64,000 bases of DNA from JBECKS01 sp040235395 (GTDB taxonomy: Bacteria > Pseudomonadota > Gammaproteobacteria > Pseudomonadales > JBECKS01), in NCBI GenBank assembly GCA_040235395.1, contig JBECKS010000130.1:1-64000 (forward strand). Reading direction: 5' to 3'. Below the pieces are notes generated by a model. It saw only the letters and a list, made by a program, of their open reading frames with translations, did not search any database and was not told the origin of the DNA. Below, piece by piece: positions 7,807-16,499 of the stretch (position 1 is the first letter of the stretch; each line of letters starts with the position of its first letter). Both the position numbers and the translations under genes were made by a program.

Positions 7807-9129
7807 TTATTCGCTATCAGTTCGACGTAGCAAAGCTGCTTCTGAGTGCGCAGTTAATCCTTCAGCCTGAGCTAATTCGCTTGCCACATTTACTAATGCA
7901 TCAATATTTTTCTCATTAAGATTTATAATTGAGGTACGTTTAACAAAATCATAAACACTTAAGGGCGAAGAAAACTTAGCGCTTCCGTAAGTAGGTAAAA
8001 CGTGATTACTACCAGCACAGTAGTCACCAAAAGTTTCAGCACTAGCTCTGCCAATAAAAATTGCACCTGCATTATTGATTTTTTTACAGAGACTCTCTGC
8101 TTCTTCTCTTTCAAAAGATAACTCAAGGTGCTCTGGTGCTATTTCATCAATCAACGAAATTGCCTGCTGCTGATTTTCTACAAGAATGAAAGCTCCACGA
8201 CTCTCCAGAGATTTCAGAATAACGTCAGCGCGTGGCATCACTGTAATCAAACGATTAATAGCTTCTTCAACCTGATTAAAGAATATTTCAGATTCTGAAA
8301 TCAGCATGGCTTGCGCCATTTCATCATGCTCAGCCTGAGAAAATAGATCCATGGCAATCCAGTCAGGGTTTGTGTTCCCATCACAGTAAATCAGGATTTC
8401 GGAAGGGCCTGCAATCATATCAATGCCAACCTTGCCAAAAACCTGCTTTTTAGCACTGGCAACATACTGATTACCTGGACCAACAATTTTATTCATCGAT
8501 GGAATTGTTTCAGTTCCATAAGCTAAAGCCGCAATCGCCTGAGCACCGCCTATGGTAAAAACCTGATCAACACCCGCCAGAAAAGCGGCTGCAAGAACCA
8601 GTTCATTTATCTCACCCTTAGGAGTCGGCACAACCATCACCAGATTCTCAACACCAGCAACTTTTGCAGGTACTGCATTCATCAATACTGAAGAAGGGTA
8701 AGAAGCCTTACCTCCTGGAACATACATCCCAACGGATTGAATAGGTTTAACCTGCTGCCCCAACGAGTGGCCATATTCGTCATCAAAACGCCACTCTGGC
8801 AACACTTGATGCTCATGATATTGCTCAATCCTTTTTTTCGCTGTCTCTAAAGCTGTGCGTTGCTTTTCATTGATAGTTAAAAATGCTTGCTCAAGACGAT
8901 TCTTTGATAACTTCAACTCATTCACCGAAGCACAATCAAGCGAATCAAACTTTTGAGTGTAAGCAAGCAAGGCCTCATCACCTTTTTCCCTGACATCTGC
9001 AATAATCGATGAGACAACGGAATCTAGCTCGCTCGATTCAGACGAAACAGAATCCACATCAAGCAACTTTTTTAATGCGGCTTGAAAATCAGGGTCAACA
9101 AAATTGAGACGTCGCATCACGATAGACAT
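7807..9129 (-). CDS. hisD: Histidinol dehydrogenase
   Basis: HisD performs the last two steps of histidine synthesis, oxidising histidinol to histidine with two NAD. The 440-residue length is usual. The zinc-site residues Q265 and H268 (LFSQAEHDE) and the catalytic pair E333-H334 (APEHLEL) are present, as is the signature stretch MIAGPSEILI. It starts five bases after hisG and is followed closely by hisC, so the three are probably cotranscribed from upstream of murA or mlaC. Confidence 0.95.
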   Translation of the reverse strand: MSIVMRRLNFVDPDFQAALKKLLDVDSVSSESSELDSVVSSIIADVREKGDEALLAYTQKFDSLDCASVNELKLSKNRLEQAFLTINEKQRTALETAKKRIEQYHEHQVLPEWRFDDEYGHSLGQQVKPIQSVGMYVPGGKASYPSSVLMNAVPAKVAGVENLVMVVPTPKGEINELVLAAAFLAGVDQVFTIGGAQAIAALAYGTETIPSMNKIVGPGNQYVASAKKQVFGKVGIDMIAGPSEILIYCDGNTNPDWIAMDLFSQAEHDEMAQAMLISESEIFFNQVEEAINRLITVMPRADVILKSLESRGAFILVENQQQAISLIDEIAPEHLELSFEREEAESLCKKINNAGAIFIGRASAETFGDYCAGSNHVLPTYGSAKFSSPLSVYDFVKRTSIINLNEKNIDALVNVASELAQAEGLTAHSEAALLRRTDSE

Positions 9130-9134
9130 GGAAA

Positions 9135-9761
9135 TTAGCCTACCACTTTTTCGAGCGAAGAAATTAACTGGCTTACAGCGCTGTGTTTTAGTTTGAAACT
9201 GCTCTGATTAACAATCAAACGAGAACTGATATCTGCTATCAGTTCTGTAGGCTCCAGACCATTTTCCTTAAGTGTTTTCCCTGTATCCACCACATCTATT
9301 ATCTTGTCAGATAAACCAACGATTGGCGCCAACTCCATTGACCCATACAGTTTAATCAAATCCACCTGCTGACCCTGCTCAGCAAAATAACGTTTGGCAA
9401 TATTTGTGAATTTGGTAGCCACCTTAATTTTGGCACCAACATTCTTTCTATTCACAGGTTCGGCAACCATTAACCTACAACGAGCAATTTTCAAATCAAG
9501 GGTTTCATAATAACCCTTGCCACCGTGCTCCATGATGACATCCTTCCCTGCTACACCTAAATCAGCAGCACCATAAGCAACATAAGTTGGAACGTCAGAA
9601 GCTCTAAGAATAAGAACATCAAGCTCCCCTGATTTACTAGGAAAAATTAGCTTGCGGCTTTTCTCAGGATTTTCAGACAACTCAATACCCGCCGCCTTCA
9701 GCAGAGGCAGCGTATCATCAAGAATTCTTCCCTTGGATAAGGCAAGCGTCAGTTTTTCCAT
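9135..9761 (-). CDS. hisG: ATP phosphoribosyltransferase, short form
   Basis: HisG joins ATP and PRPP in the committed step of histidine synthesis. At 208 residues it is the short HisG(S) form without the C-terminal ACT-like regulatory domain of the roughly 300-residue E. coli type. Short-form enzymes of known species work as a hetero-octamer with HisZ, which is not in this window. The PRPP-binding stretch is visible as IIDVVDTGKTLKENG. Its ATG overlaps the murA stop codon by one base (TAATG). Confidence 0.94.
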   Translation of the reverse strand: MEKLTLALSKGRILDDTLPLLKAAGIELSENPEKSRKLIFPSKSGELDVLILRASDVPTYVAYGAADLGVAGKDVIMEHGGKGYYETLDLKIARCRLMVAEPVNRKNVGAKIKVATKFTNIAKRYFAEQGQQVDLIKLYGSMELAPIVGLSDKIIDVVDTGKTLKENGLEPTELIADISSRLIVNQSSFKLKHSAVSQLISSLEKVVG

Positions 9762-11053
9762 TAATAAAGACCTTTCAACTCCTTCGCTTGATGAGAAGGA
9801 ATCCTTTTAATTTTTGCACCTAATAGCTGCAATTTTTCTTCAATACATTCATAGCCGCGGTCTATGTGATAGATACGATCAACTACAGTTGTACCTTCAG
9901 CAACCAGACCAGCAATCACTAGACTTGCTGAAGCTCTCAGGTCTGTTGCCATTACCGGAGCACCCAACAGGTTTTTTACCCCTGTACAAATAGCAGAATG
10001 CCCTTCTAAGGCAATATGAGCCCCCATTCGATTGAGTTCCTGAATATGCATAAACCGGTTTTCAAAAACGGTTTCAGTCACTGTTCCTGTACCAGAAGCA
10101 ACTGCGTTCAAGGAAGTAAACTGAGCCTGCATATCCGTAGGTAATGCTGGATAAGGCGCAGTTTTCACATTAACCGCTTTGGGTCTCTCACCCTTCATAT
10201 CAAGCTCAATCCAGTCAGTGCCAACATTTATGTAAGCTCCTGCTTCTTCCAGCTTACTCAAGATAGCATCAATATTATCGGGCTTAGCATCCTTTACCAG
10301 AATACGACCTTTCGTGGCTGCTGCTGCAACCAGATAGGTGCCTGTTTCAATTCTGTCAGGAATGACATTGTAATGAGCACCGTGTAATCGTTTTACGCCA
10401 TTAATAATAATATGACCCGTGCCCGCTCCCTGAATATCAGCGCCCATGGCTATCAAGCAATTGGCCAAATCCACTACTTCAGGTTCTCTTGCGGCGTTTT
10501 CAATGATTGTTTGGCCATCGGCAAGTGAAGCCGCCATCATGAGATTTTCTGTGCCTCCAACGGTCACTGTTTCGAGCACCAAATGCGCACCCTTCAATCG
10601 CCCATTAACCTTGGCATGAACATAACCATTCTCAACCTTGATATCAGCCCCCATGGCCTCAAGCCCCTTGAGATGAATATCAACAGGTCGACTACCAATC
10701 GCACAACCACCTGGAAGGGACACAACAGCTTGACCAAAGTGAGCAAGCATCGGACCTAACACAAGAATGGAGGCTCGCATTGTCCTCACTAATTCGTAAG
10801 GAGCTGTAAAGTGCTTAATGGAATTGGCATTTATCTCTACTTCAAGTTTCTCATTGATTAACAAATCAATGCCCATGGTACCGAGCAACTCAATCATGGT
10901 GGTCACATCCTGCAAATGAGGAAGATTTCCCACCGTGACCGGCTCGTCAGCTAAAAGTGTAGCTGCTAGCACAGGAAGCGATGAATTCTTTGAACCCGAA
11001 ATTCGTATTGTGCCATTTAACTGGGCACCACCAGTGATAAGTAATTTATCCAC
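9761..11053 (-). CDS. murA: UDP-N-acetylglucosamine 1-carboxyvinyltransferase
   Basis: MurA adds enolpyruvate to UDP-GlcNAc, the first committed step of peptidoglycan precursor synthesis in the cytoplasm. At 430 residues it has the normal length of 419-430. The active-site cysteine, the residue blocked by fosfomycin, is C117 in LPGGCAIGSRP, and K22 in the N-terminal GSKNSSLP is the conserved substrate-binding lysine. It sits between ibaG and hisG, an order shared with pseudomonads. Confidence 0.96.
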   Translation of the reverse strand: MDKLLITGGAQLNGTIRISGSKNSSLPVLAATLLADEPVTVGNLPHLQDVTTMIELLGTMGIDLLINEKLEVEINANSIKHFTAPYELVRTMRASILVLGPMLAHFGQAVVSLPGGCAIGSRPVDIHLKGLEAMGADIKVENGYVHAKVNGRLKGAHLVLETVTVGGTENLMMAASLADGQTIIENAAREPEVVDLANCLIAMGADIQGAGTGHIIINGVKRLHGAHYNVIPDRIETGTYLVAAAATKGRILVKDAKPDNIDAILSKLEEAGAYINVGTDWIELDMKGERPKAVNVKTAPYPALPTDMQAQFTSLNAVASGTGTVTETVFENRFMHIQELNRMGAHIALEGHSAICTGVKNLLGAPVMATDLRASASLVIAGLVAEGTTVVDRIYHIDRGYECIEEKLQLLGAKIKRIPSHQAKELKGLY

Positions 11054-11109
11054 AAAAAACCTTTACGTACTTATAAAGACGTTATCTAGTAAAGAAAGGG
11101 TAATAACTA

Positions 11110-11361
11110 TTAGAGAGAAAACTTCTTTTCCTGCTCCCACTCGGCTTTGGTGAACAGGCGCATGGTTACAGCATGCATTTCACCACTTTTTATTCTGTCA
11201 TTGATACATGCATAGACTCGCTGCTGGCGCTTCAATGAATTCAAACCTTCAAAAATATCGGAAATAATCCTGATCATATAACTATTACCATTCACCTGAA
11301 CTGCAACATCTGCTTCAGGCATGGTACTTTGAACTAATGCAATAACTTCTTCTTCGTTCAT
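11110..11361 (-). CDS. ibaG: BolA/IbaG family protein
   Basis: An 83-residue protein from the ATG at 11361 (an in-frame TTG two codons earlier is less likely). It has the BolA fold signature: a short helix, beta hairpin, and the conserved helix-strand FEGLNSLKRQQRVY with EMHAVTMRLFTKAEWE near the end. Family members bind monothiol glutaredoxins and take part in iron-sulfur handling and acid stress. The place between mlaC and murA identifies it as IbaG/YrbA rather than BolA. The STAS protein gene mlaB that usually precedes it is missing. Confidence 0.85.
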   Translation of the reverse strand: MNEEEVIALVQSTMPEADVAVQVNGNSYMIRIISDIFEGLNSLKRQQRVYACINDRIKSGEMHAVTMRLFTKAEWEQEKKFSL

Positions 11362-11385
11362 GAACAAATAGCTTTGCCAAAAGAC

Positions 11386-12054
11386 CTAATTCTTGGCTGT
11401 TGCCGCAGGTTTATCATCCACTTCAATCTTGGCATTCCAGTTAGCTATCAGGTTATCCATATTCTCTCCATTCTTCATCATGGTCTCAGAAAAGTGACTA
11501 TTGTAGGCCTTAGCCACATTGACACCATTAAGAATCACATTAACTACTTTCCAGGAACCATCAGCATTTTTCCTCATAGTGAAGCTCAAAGGAAAAATGG
11601 TTCCTTCAGCAGTTTTAACTTCCATCTTCACCGCCTGCATCGACTTACCAGCATTCTCACCGTCATCTGGTAATACTGTAATTTCCTGACTATCAAAAAT
11701 GGATAGCCCTGTTGAATAGGTATCGACAAGACTTTCCTTAAAAACCTGAATGAACTTCTCTCTCTGCTCAGGCGTTGCAGCCAAGTAGTATTTCTTGCCC
11801 ATGACAAACTTCGAAAGCGTTTCAAAATCCACAGCAGGGACCATGTATTCATTAACAATCTTTTTATAGCCTTCGGGATTCTGTTTAAGGCTCTCTGACT
11901 GGGCATTCATTGCGCCAACCAAACCATCCGCTGTTTTCTTGACGAAAGCATGGGGAGAATCAGCATCATCTGCAGCATGAGCGTTAAGTATCAGGGTTGA
12001 AAAAACCGCTATCAAAAGATAACGCAAACCTGCTTCTAGCTTTTGTTTCAACAT
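11386..12054 (-). CDS. mlaC: Periplasmic phospholipid-binding protein MlaC (Ttg2D)
   Basis: MlaC ferries phospholipids between the outer-membrane MlaA complex and the inner-membrane MlaFEDB transporter. The 222-residue protein has a signal peptide (core LLIAVFSTLILNAHA) and the family pattern of helical N-terminal part with ATPEQREKFIQVFKE and the C-terminal beta part WKVVNVILNGVNVAKAY. It is intact. The usual mlaF, mlaE and mlaD genes before it and mlaB after it are absent: 362 non-coding bases lie upstream and 24 bases separate it from ibaG. The partner transporter must be encoded elsewhere or be lost. Confidence 0.9.
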   Translation of the reverse strand: MLKQKLEAGLRYLLIAVFSTLILNAHAADDADSPHAFVKKTADGLVGAMNAQSESLKQNPEGYKKIVNEYMVPAVDFETLSKFVMGKKYYLAATPEQREKFIQVFKESLVDTYSTGLSIFDSQEITVLPDDGENAGKSMQAVKMEVKTAEGTIFPLSFTMRKNADGSWKVVNVILNGVNVAKAYNSHFSETMMKNGENMDNLIANWNAKIEVDDKPAATAKN

Positions 12055-12416
12055 AAATCTTCCTCTTGAACTGTTCCAGTTGAACCATTTTTCTGAGTCT
12101 GTCTATCTCAATCAGGAACCACCCTAACTGAAATAACTTCTTCAAACATTAGGGTTAGTTTCAGGGGATTTAACTGAATTAATCATTAATCCACCTGAAA
12201 AATCTCTCAAATACCCAAAATATACGATGGAAAGGATATCCCCACGAAGCCCTAAGTATCTGGCTTAGGGCAGGATTCTTGGCTCACCAAACGGGGGCAA
12301 CTATAACATAATCCGATAGCATACCGTATAGCAAAATAGCCTTAACCCGCTATCATAACGGGCAACACAAAAACCTCCTCAACCCTTTGTCTTAGAGGAA
12401 AATATTAAGTTTTATC
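12055..12416. other. Intergenic region between mlaC and kdsC
   Basis: This spacer lies where mlaFED and kdsD are found in related genomes; I see no remnant of them. It holds ACCCTAA/TTAGGGT (12121-12127 and 12149-12155), a perfect hairpin GCCCTAAG/CTTAGGGC (12249-12256 and 12264-12271), a CCCG/CGGG pair near 12346-12362 and a candidate plus-strand promoter. Confidence 0.45.
12279..12307 (+). promoter_or_regulatory. Candidate sigma-70 promoter for kdsC
   Basis: TTGGCT (12279-12284), a 17-base spacer and TATAAC (12302-12307) point toward kdsC, about 110 bases upstream of its ATG. The -35 matches only the first half of the consensus. Confidence 0.4.
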
Positions 12417-12974
12417 ATGGCCACGCAGAACGATAAAAAATCAACACTAGCTAGAAAAATTGAACTCGTCATCTTTGATGTAGATGGCGTAATGAGCGAT
12501 GGAAAAATTACCTACACTAACGAAGGTATGGAAATAAAATCCTTCAACGTCAAAGATGGATTAGGCATTAAACTTCTACAACGGTCTGGCATTAAAACAG
12601 CCATCATTACTGGCAGAAAATCTGACATTGTTGCCTTGCGCGCAAAAGAACTTGGTATCCACCACCTCTTACAGCAACGTGAAGACAAACTTTCAGCCAG
12701 TCTTGAGCTAAGTAAACAACTGGGTATCCCCACTGAAAAGATTGCTTACATGGGAGATGATCTTCCCGACCTCTCAGCCATCAAATATCTAGGCTTTGGT
12801 ATCACTGTGGCAAATGCTCACCACCTTGTAAAAGAACAAGCTGATTATATTTGCCAGAAAGATGGTGGCGATGGTGCAGTCAGAGAGGCCTGTGAATATA
12901 TTCTTGAGGCTCAGAATAAACTCGACGGTATCTTAAAGTCTTACATGAATACAGAAGCAAGTGACAACTCATGA
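12417..12974 (+). CDS. kdsC: 3-deoxy-D-manno-octulosonate 8-phosphate phosphatase
   Basis: KdsC removes the phosphate from Kdo-8-phosphate to give Kdo, the inner-core sugar of lipopolysaccharide. The 185-residue protein is a cap-less HAD phosphatase: motif I is FDVDGVMSDG with D21 and D23, motif II the T in IITGRKSD, and motif III GDDLPD (D114, D115). It heads the plus-strand lipopolysaccharide-transport operon; its end overlaps the next start (ATGA-type overlap, 12971-12974). kdsD, often its upstream neighbour, is absent here. Confidence 0.94.
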   Translation: MATQNDKKSTLARKIELVIFDVDGVMSDGKITYTNEGMEIKSFNVKDGLGIKLLQRSGIKTAIITGRKSDIVALRAKELGIHHLLQQREDKLSASLELSKQLGIPTEKIAYMGDDLPDLSAIKYLGFGITVANAHHLVKEQADYICQKDGGDGAVREACEYILEAQNKLDGILKSYMNTEASDNS

Positions 12975-13978
12975 AGTCACAAACACCCTTCATTCTAAGT
13001 ATGATTACCTTGATGATTCTGGGCTCCATTCTCTTTAACAGCGAAAGCGAAAGCATTACCCGTCTGTTTTCTGTGTTACCAGGAAAAAAAGTAAAAGAAA
13101 AAACAGAACTGATGGATTTCAGGATAAACAGCTTTGAAACTACAAACTACGGAGATGAGGGCATACTTGAGTCAAAACTTTTTGCCAGGGAATTATCATC
13201 CTTTGAAAATAATACCCGAACTGAAATGATAGCTCCGAAAATCACTTTTTTTTCAAAAGAGTCCCCAAAAAGCCCTTGGGAGCTAAGTTCCAACACCGCA
13301 CAAAGCAAAACACCTCACACAAAAATTCTTTTCAATGACAATGTCATTCTTAAGAAACTAGTGATAGCAGAGAAAGACTTCCCCCTTGAAATCCTTACGA
13401 GTGAAATCATTATCGACTCAGAGAAAAAACTTGCTGAAACAGAACAAAGTGTTGAAATCGTATCAGGAAGTAATCAAACAACAGGGACAGGTTTGCTTGT
13501 CAATCTAGAACAGAACACCTTAAAGCTGTTGAAAGATATTAATAGCCAGTACCAACGCAAACAGGAAGGCCCCAAATCCTTGACGAAAGTTAAGTCAAAT
13601 AGCTTCTTTCTGGATAATGGCACTCGCAAAGCCACTTATACGGGTCAAGTTATCTTTACTCGAGGCAACATCACGATTAAGGCAGATAGCATGGAAGTCA
13701 TCCAAAATGAAAATGGCGAGCGTCATGCATTTGCTTATGGCAATCCTAGCTATTTCATTCAGCAATCCGCTGTAGACAACAAAGCTATTCACGCGCAAGC
13801 CAAACGCTTCGAATACAGCAGTGCTACACAGATTCTAAAAATGTTTGATCAGGCAAAACTGGAGCAGAACAATGCGGTCGTGGAAGGCGACTACTTGTAT
13901 TATGATACCCGCACTGAAAATATCGGCGCGGAATCTGCGCCAGATAGTCGCGTTAAAATGGTTCTTCCCGTCAACTGA
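12971..13978 (+). CDS. LptC-LptA fusion protein (lipopolysaccharide export bridge)
   Basis: One 335-residue frame holds what is normally two genes. Residues 1-196 match LptC: an N-terminal membrane anchor (about 7-23), then a beta-jellyroll ending in a region that follows E. coli LptC well (EILTSEIIIDSEKKLAETEQ, then TGTGLLVNLEQNTLKLLKDI). After a short linker (197-206), residues 207-335 match LptA: ATYTGQVIFTRGNITIKADS, AYGNPSYFIQQ and AVVEGDYLYYDTRTENIGAE correspond in order to the LptA jellyroll strands. No second signal peptide lies between the parts, so the LptA part would be tethered to the inner membrane. It overlaps kdsC by four bases and is followed 11 bases later by lptB. No separate lptA is present. 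Standard LptC is near 190 and LptA near 180 residues. Confidence 0.85.
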   Translation: MKSQTPFILSMITLMILGSILFNSESESITRLFSVLPGKKVKEKTELMDFRINSFETTNYGDEGILESKLFARELSSFENNTRTEMIAPKITFFSKESPKSPWELSSNTAQSKTPHTKILFNDNVILKKLVIAEKDFPLEILTSEIIIDSEKKLAETEQSVEIVSGSNQTTGTGLLVNLEQNTLKLLKDINSQYQRKQEGPKSLTKVKSNSFFLDNGTRKATYTGQVIFTRGNITIKADSMEVIQNENGERHAFAYGNPSYFIQQSAVDNKAIHAQAKRFEYSSATQILKMFDQAKLEQNNAVVEGDYLYYDTRTENIGAESAPDSRVKMVLPVN

Positions 13979-13989
13979 GCAATACCATC

Positions 13990-14718
13990 GTGAAAAAAGT
14001 TCTCAAAGCTCAAAACATCGCTAAAAGTTTCAAAGGCAGGCAGGTTGTCCATGACATATCCATTTCCGTTGAGCAGTCACAAATAGTAGGCTTGCTGGGT
14101 CCTAACGGTGCAGGCAAAACTACTAGCTTTGACATGATTGTTGGACAGATTCCCTGTGACAAAGGCCAGATACTTCTCGATGAGGAAGATATAACACGAC
14201 TTCCCATGCACCAGCGCGCCCGCAGGGGTATTAGTTACCTACCACAGCAGGCATCCATTTTCAGAAAACTAACGGTCAGGGAGAACATCCTGTCTATTCT
14301 GGAAATCAGAAAGGAACTGGACAAAAAGCTAAGGGAAAACCTTCTTCACGACCTTATCGAGGAGTTCCAGATAGGTCATGTTGCCGACAGCCTTGGCATG
14401 AGTCTTTCCGGTGGTGAACGTCGAAGGGTTGAAATCGCAAGAGCCTTGGCCATTGAACCCGCCTTTATTCTTCTAGATGAACCATTTGCTGGCGTTGATC
14501 CAATTTCAGTAAACGAAATAAAGAAAATCATCCTTCAACTAAAAGAACGAAACATTGGTGTTCTGATTACCGATCATGACGTCAGGGAAACACTCGACAT
14601 CTGTGAGAAGTCTTACATCGTCAATGCGGGGAAAGTCATTGAGGAAGGCGATGCAAAAACCATCTTGTCCAACCCTCTCGTGAAAGAAGTCTATCTCGGT
14701 CAACAGTTCCAGCTCTAA
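13990..14718 (+). CDS. lptB: Lipopolysaccharide export ABC transporter ATPase
   Basis: LptB is the cytoplasmic ATPase that powers extraction of lipopolysaccharide by LptFG and its passage to LptC. The 242-residue protein shows Walker A GPNGAGKTT (37-45), the Q-loop in YLPQQASIF, signature LSGGE (139-143), Walker B FILLDEP (159-165) and the switch histidine H196. It starts with GTG and lies directly behind the lptC-lptA fusion gene and ahead of rpoN, the conserved order. LptF and LptG are not in the window. Confidence 0.95.
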   Translation: MKKVLKAQNIAKSFKGRQVVHDISISVEQSQIVGLLGPNGAGKTTSFDMIVGQIPCDKGQILLDEEDITRLPMHQRARRGISYLPQQASIFRKLTVRENILSILEIRKELDKKLRENLLHDLIEEFQIGHVADSLGMSLSGGERRRVEIARALAIEPAFILLDEPFAGVDPISVNEIKKIILQLKERNIGVLITDHDVRETLDICEKSYIVNAGKVIEEGDAKTILSNPLVKEVYLGQQFQL

Positions 14719-14841
14719 AAACACCCTCACTAAAGCTAAATTTCTTGATACTTCTCATGGAATTCGGCATAGATATTGCTTAGACTAGAACCTTTCCTTT
14801 GGTAAGCAATAAGTAAGCCAATTTTTAATGAAGTCCTTAGC

Positions 14842-16389
14842 ATGAAAGCTTCCCTACAACTCAAGTTTAGCCAGAACCTGACAATGACGCCTCAACTCCA
14901 GCAGGCGATCAAACTCTTGCAGCTGTCCACTCTGGAGTTGCAACTTGAAATCCAGCAAATGCTTGAAACCAACCCTCTCCTCGAGCAGGAAGATGAGTTT
15001 GAGCAAATGGATCTGCAGGAAAACCTTCACAGTGACGAACATGTAGATAGCTCTGAGGATGGCGAGCAGGATGCTGACTATAGTCAGGCACAATATGAGC
15101 AGGAAGTCGAAGAAAATCTATACGAACTGAGCCCATACGACGTTCAGGAAGATGTGGCCATGGATCCTACACAGGCCAGTGAACCGGATTATGAAGATCA
15201 TTTCACACAAGACAGCCTGGTCTACGAAAATGCTAATACCTATTCCGATGAACAAAGCGCCGGTCAGTTTGAGCAGAATGGCACTGAAACGTCACTTGGC
15301 GATTATCTTCTAGAGCAATTAAACCTCTGCAAGCTTAGCCAGAGAGACTTGGCTATTGGTTATTTCCTGATTGAGTCTCTAGACGAACGTGGCTTTCTCA
15401 GCATGCCAGTAAAAGAAATCGGCGATGCCATCAACCGTTACCAACACAATGGCGCTGACCTTGTTGAAGAAGATGAAATTCTGGCTGTACTTCACCGCAT
15501 CCAGCAGTTTGAACCCAGCGGCATTGCAGCACAGGATTTACAGGATTGTTTACTGATTCAGTTGAAGCAACTACCAGAACATATTCCTTATATCACCGAA
15601 GCTATGACACTGGTTAAACGCTATTTCAACTACCTGGCTTCAAAAGATCTGTTGCAGTTAAAACGCAAAACACGTTTTTCAGAAGAACAACTTAGTTCAG
15701 CCATAAAATTGATACAGAATCTCGACCCAAACCCCGCCTCAAAAATCATTCAGACCAAAACCGATTACATCATCCCCGACATTATCATCAGAAAACACAA
15801 TGGTAAGTGGTTCGCCGAACTCAATGAAAGCGCATTACCCAAAGTGCGTATTAATGATTTCTACGCAAGATCCATAAAGTCAGTGAGAAATACTGATGAC
15901 AGACAATTTCTAAAACAGAACCTTCAGGAGGCTCGCTGGTTCATCAAAAGCCTTCATAGCCGACATGACACACTTCTTAAGGTTGCTACCGAAATTCTCA
16001 AGGTTCAGGAAGGGTTTTTTGAGGTTGGTGAAGAGGCTATGAAACCTCTGGTGCTTCACGATATTGCTGAACGTGTAGGCATGCATGAATCCACCATCTC
16101 CAGAGTAACCACCCAGAAATACCTGCATAGTCCACGCGGTGTATTTGAATTGAAATATTTTTTCTCAAGCCACGTCACCACAGAGGCAGGTGGAGAGTGC
16201 TCATCTACCGCCATCCGGGCTCATATCAAGAAGCTTGTCGCTGCAGAGAATAGAAAGAAGCCCTTAAGCGACAGCAAAATCGCATCACTTCTGGCTGAGC
16301 AAGGCATTCAAGTGGCGAGAAGAACCATTGCAAAATACAGGGAATCTCTTTCCATCCCACCTTCAAATGAACGAAAGCAACTTCTGTAA
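14842..16389 (+). CDS. rpoN: RNA polymerase sigma-54 factor
   Basis: RpoN directs RNA polymerase to -24/-12 promoters that need an AAA+ activator. The 515-residue protein contains glutamine-rich Region I (LKFSQNLTMTPQLQQAIKLL, then LETNPLLEQE), a long acidic Region II (about 50-150), the core-binding domain, the helix-turn-helix around MHESTISRVT, and the RpoN box ARRTIAKYRE at 492-501. The gene follows lptB by 123 bases. The hpf gene that commonly follows rpoN is absent and ptsN comes next. Confidence 0.96.
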   Translation: MKASLQLKFSQNLTMTPQLQQAIKLLQLSTLELQLEIQQMLETNPLLEQEDEFEQMDLQENLHSDEHVDSSEDGEQDADYSQAQYEQEVEENLYELSPYDVQEDVAMDPTQASEPDYEDHFTQDSLVYENANTYSDEQSAGQFEQNGTETSLGDYLLEQLNLCKLSQRDLAIGYFLIESLDERGFLSMPVKEIGDAINRYQHNGADLVEEDEILAVLHRIQQFEPSGIAAQDLQDCLLIQLKQLPEHIPYITEAMTLVKRYFNYLASKDLLQLKRKTRFSEEQLSSAIKLIQNLDPNPASKIIQTKTDYIIPDIIIRKHNGKWFAELNESALPKVRINDFYARSIKSVRNTDDRQFLKQNLQEARWFIKSLHSRHDTLLKVATEILKVQEGFFEVGEEAMKPLVLHDIAERVGMHESTISRVTTQKYLHSPRGVFELKYFFSSHVTTEAGGECSSTAIRAHIKKLVAAENRKKPLSDSKIASLLAEQGIQVARRTIAKYRESLSIPPSNERKQLL

Positions 16390-16499
16390 AACAAATTCAT
16401 TTCAGGAATAGCGAAGCCCCGCCAACAGTGGCAAAATGCAGTCTTCGTTTTTGAGGCAGAATTCCATTTTTATTGAGACTAGCGAAGTAATTGCTTGTT

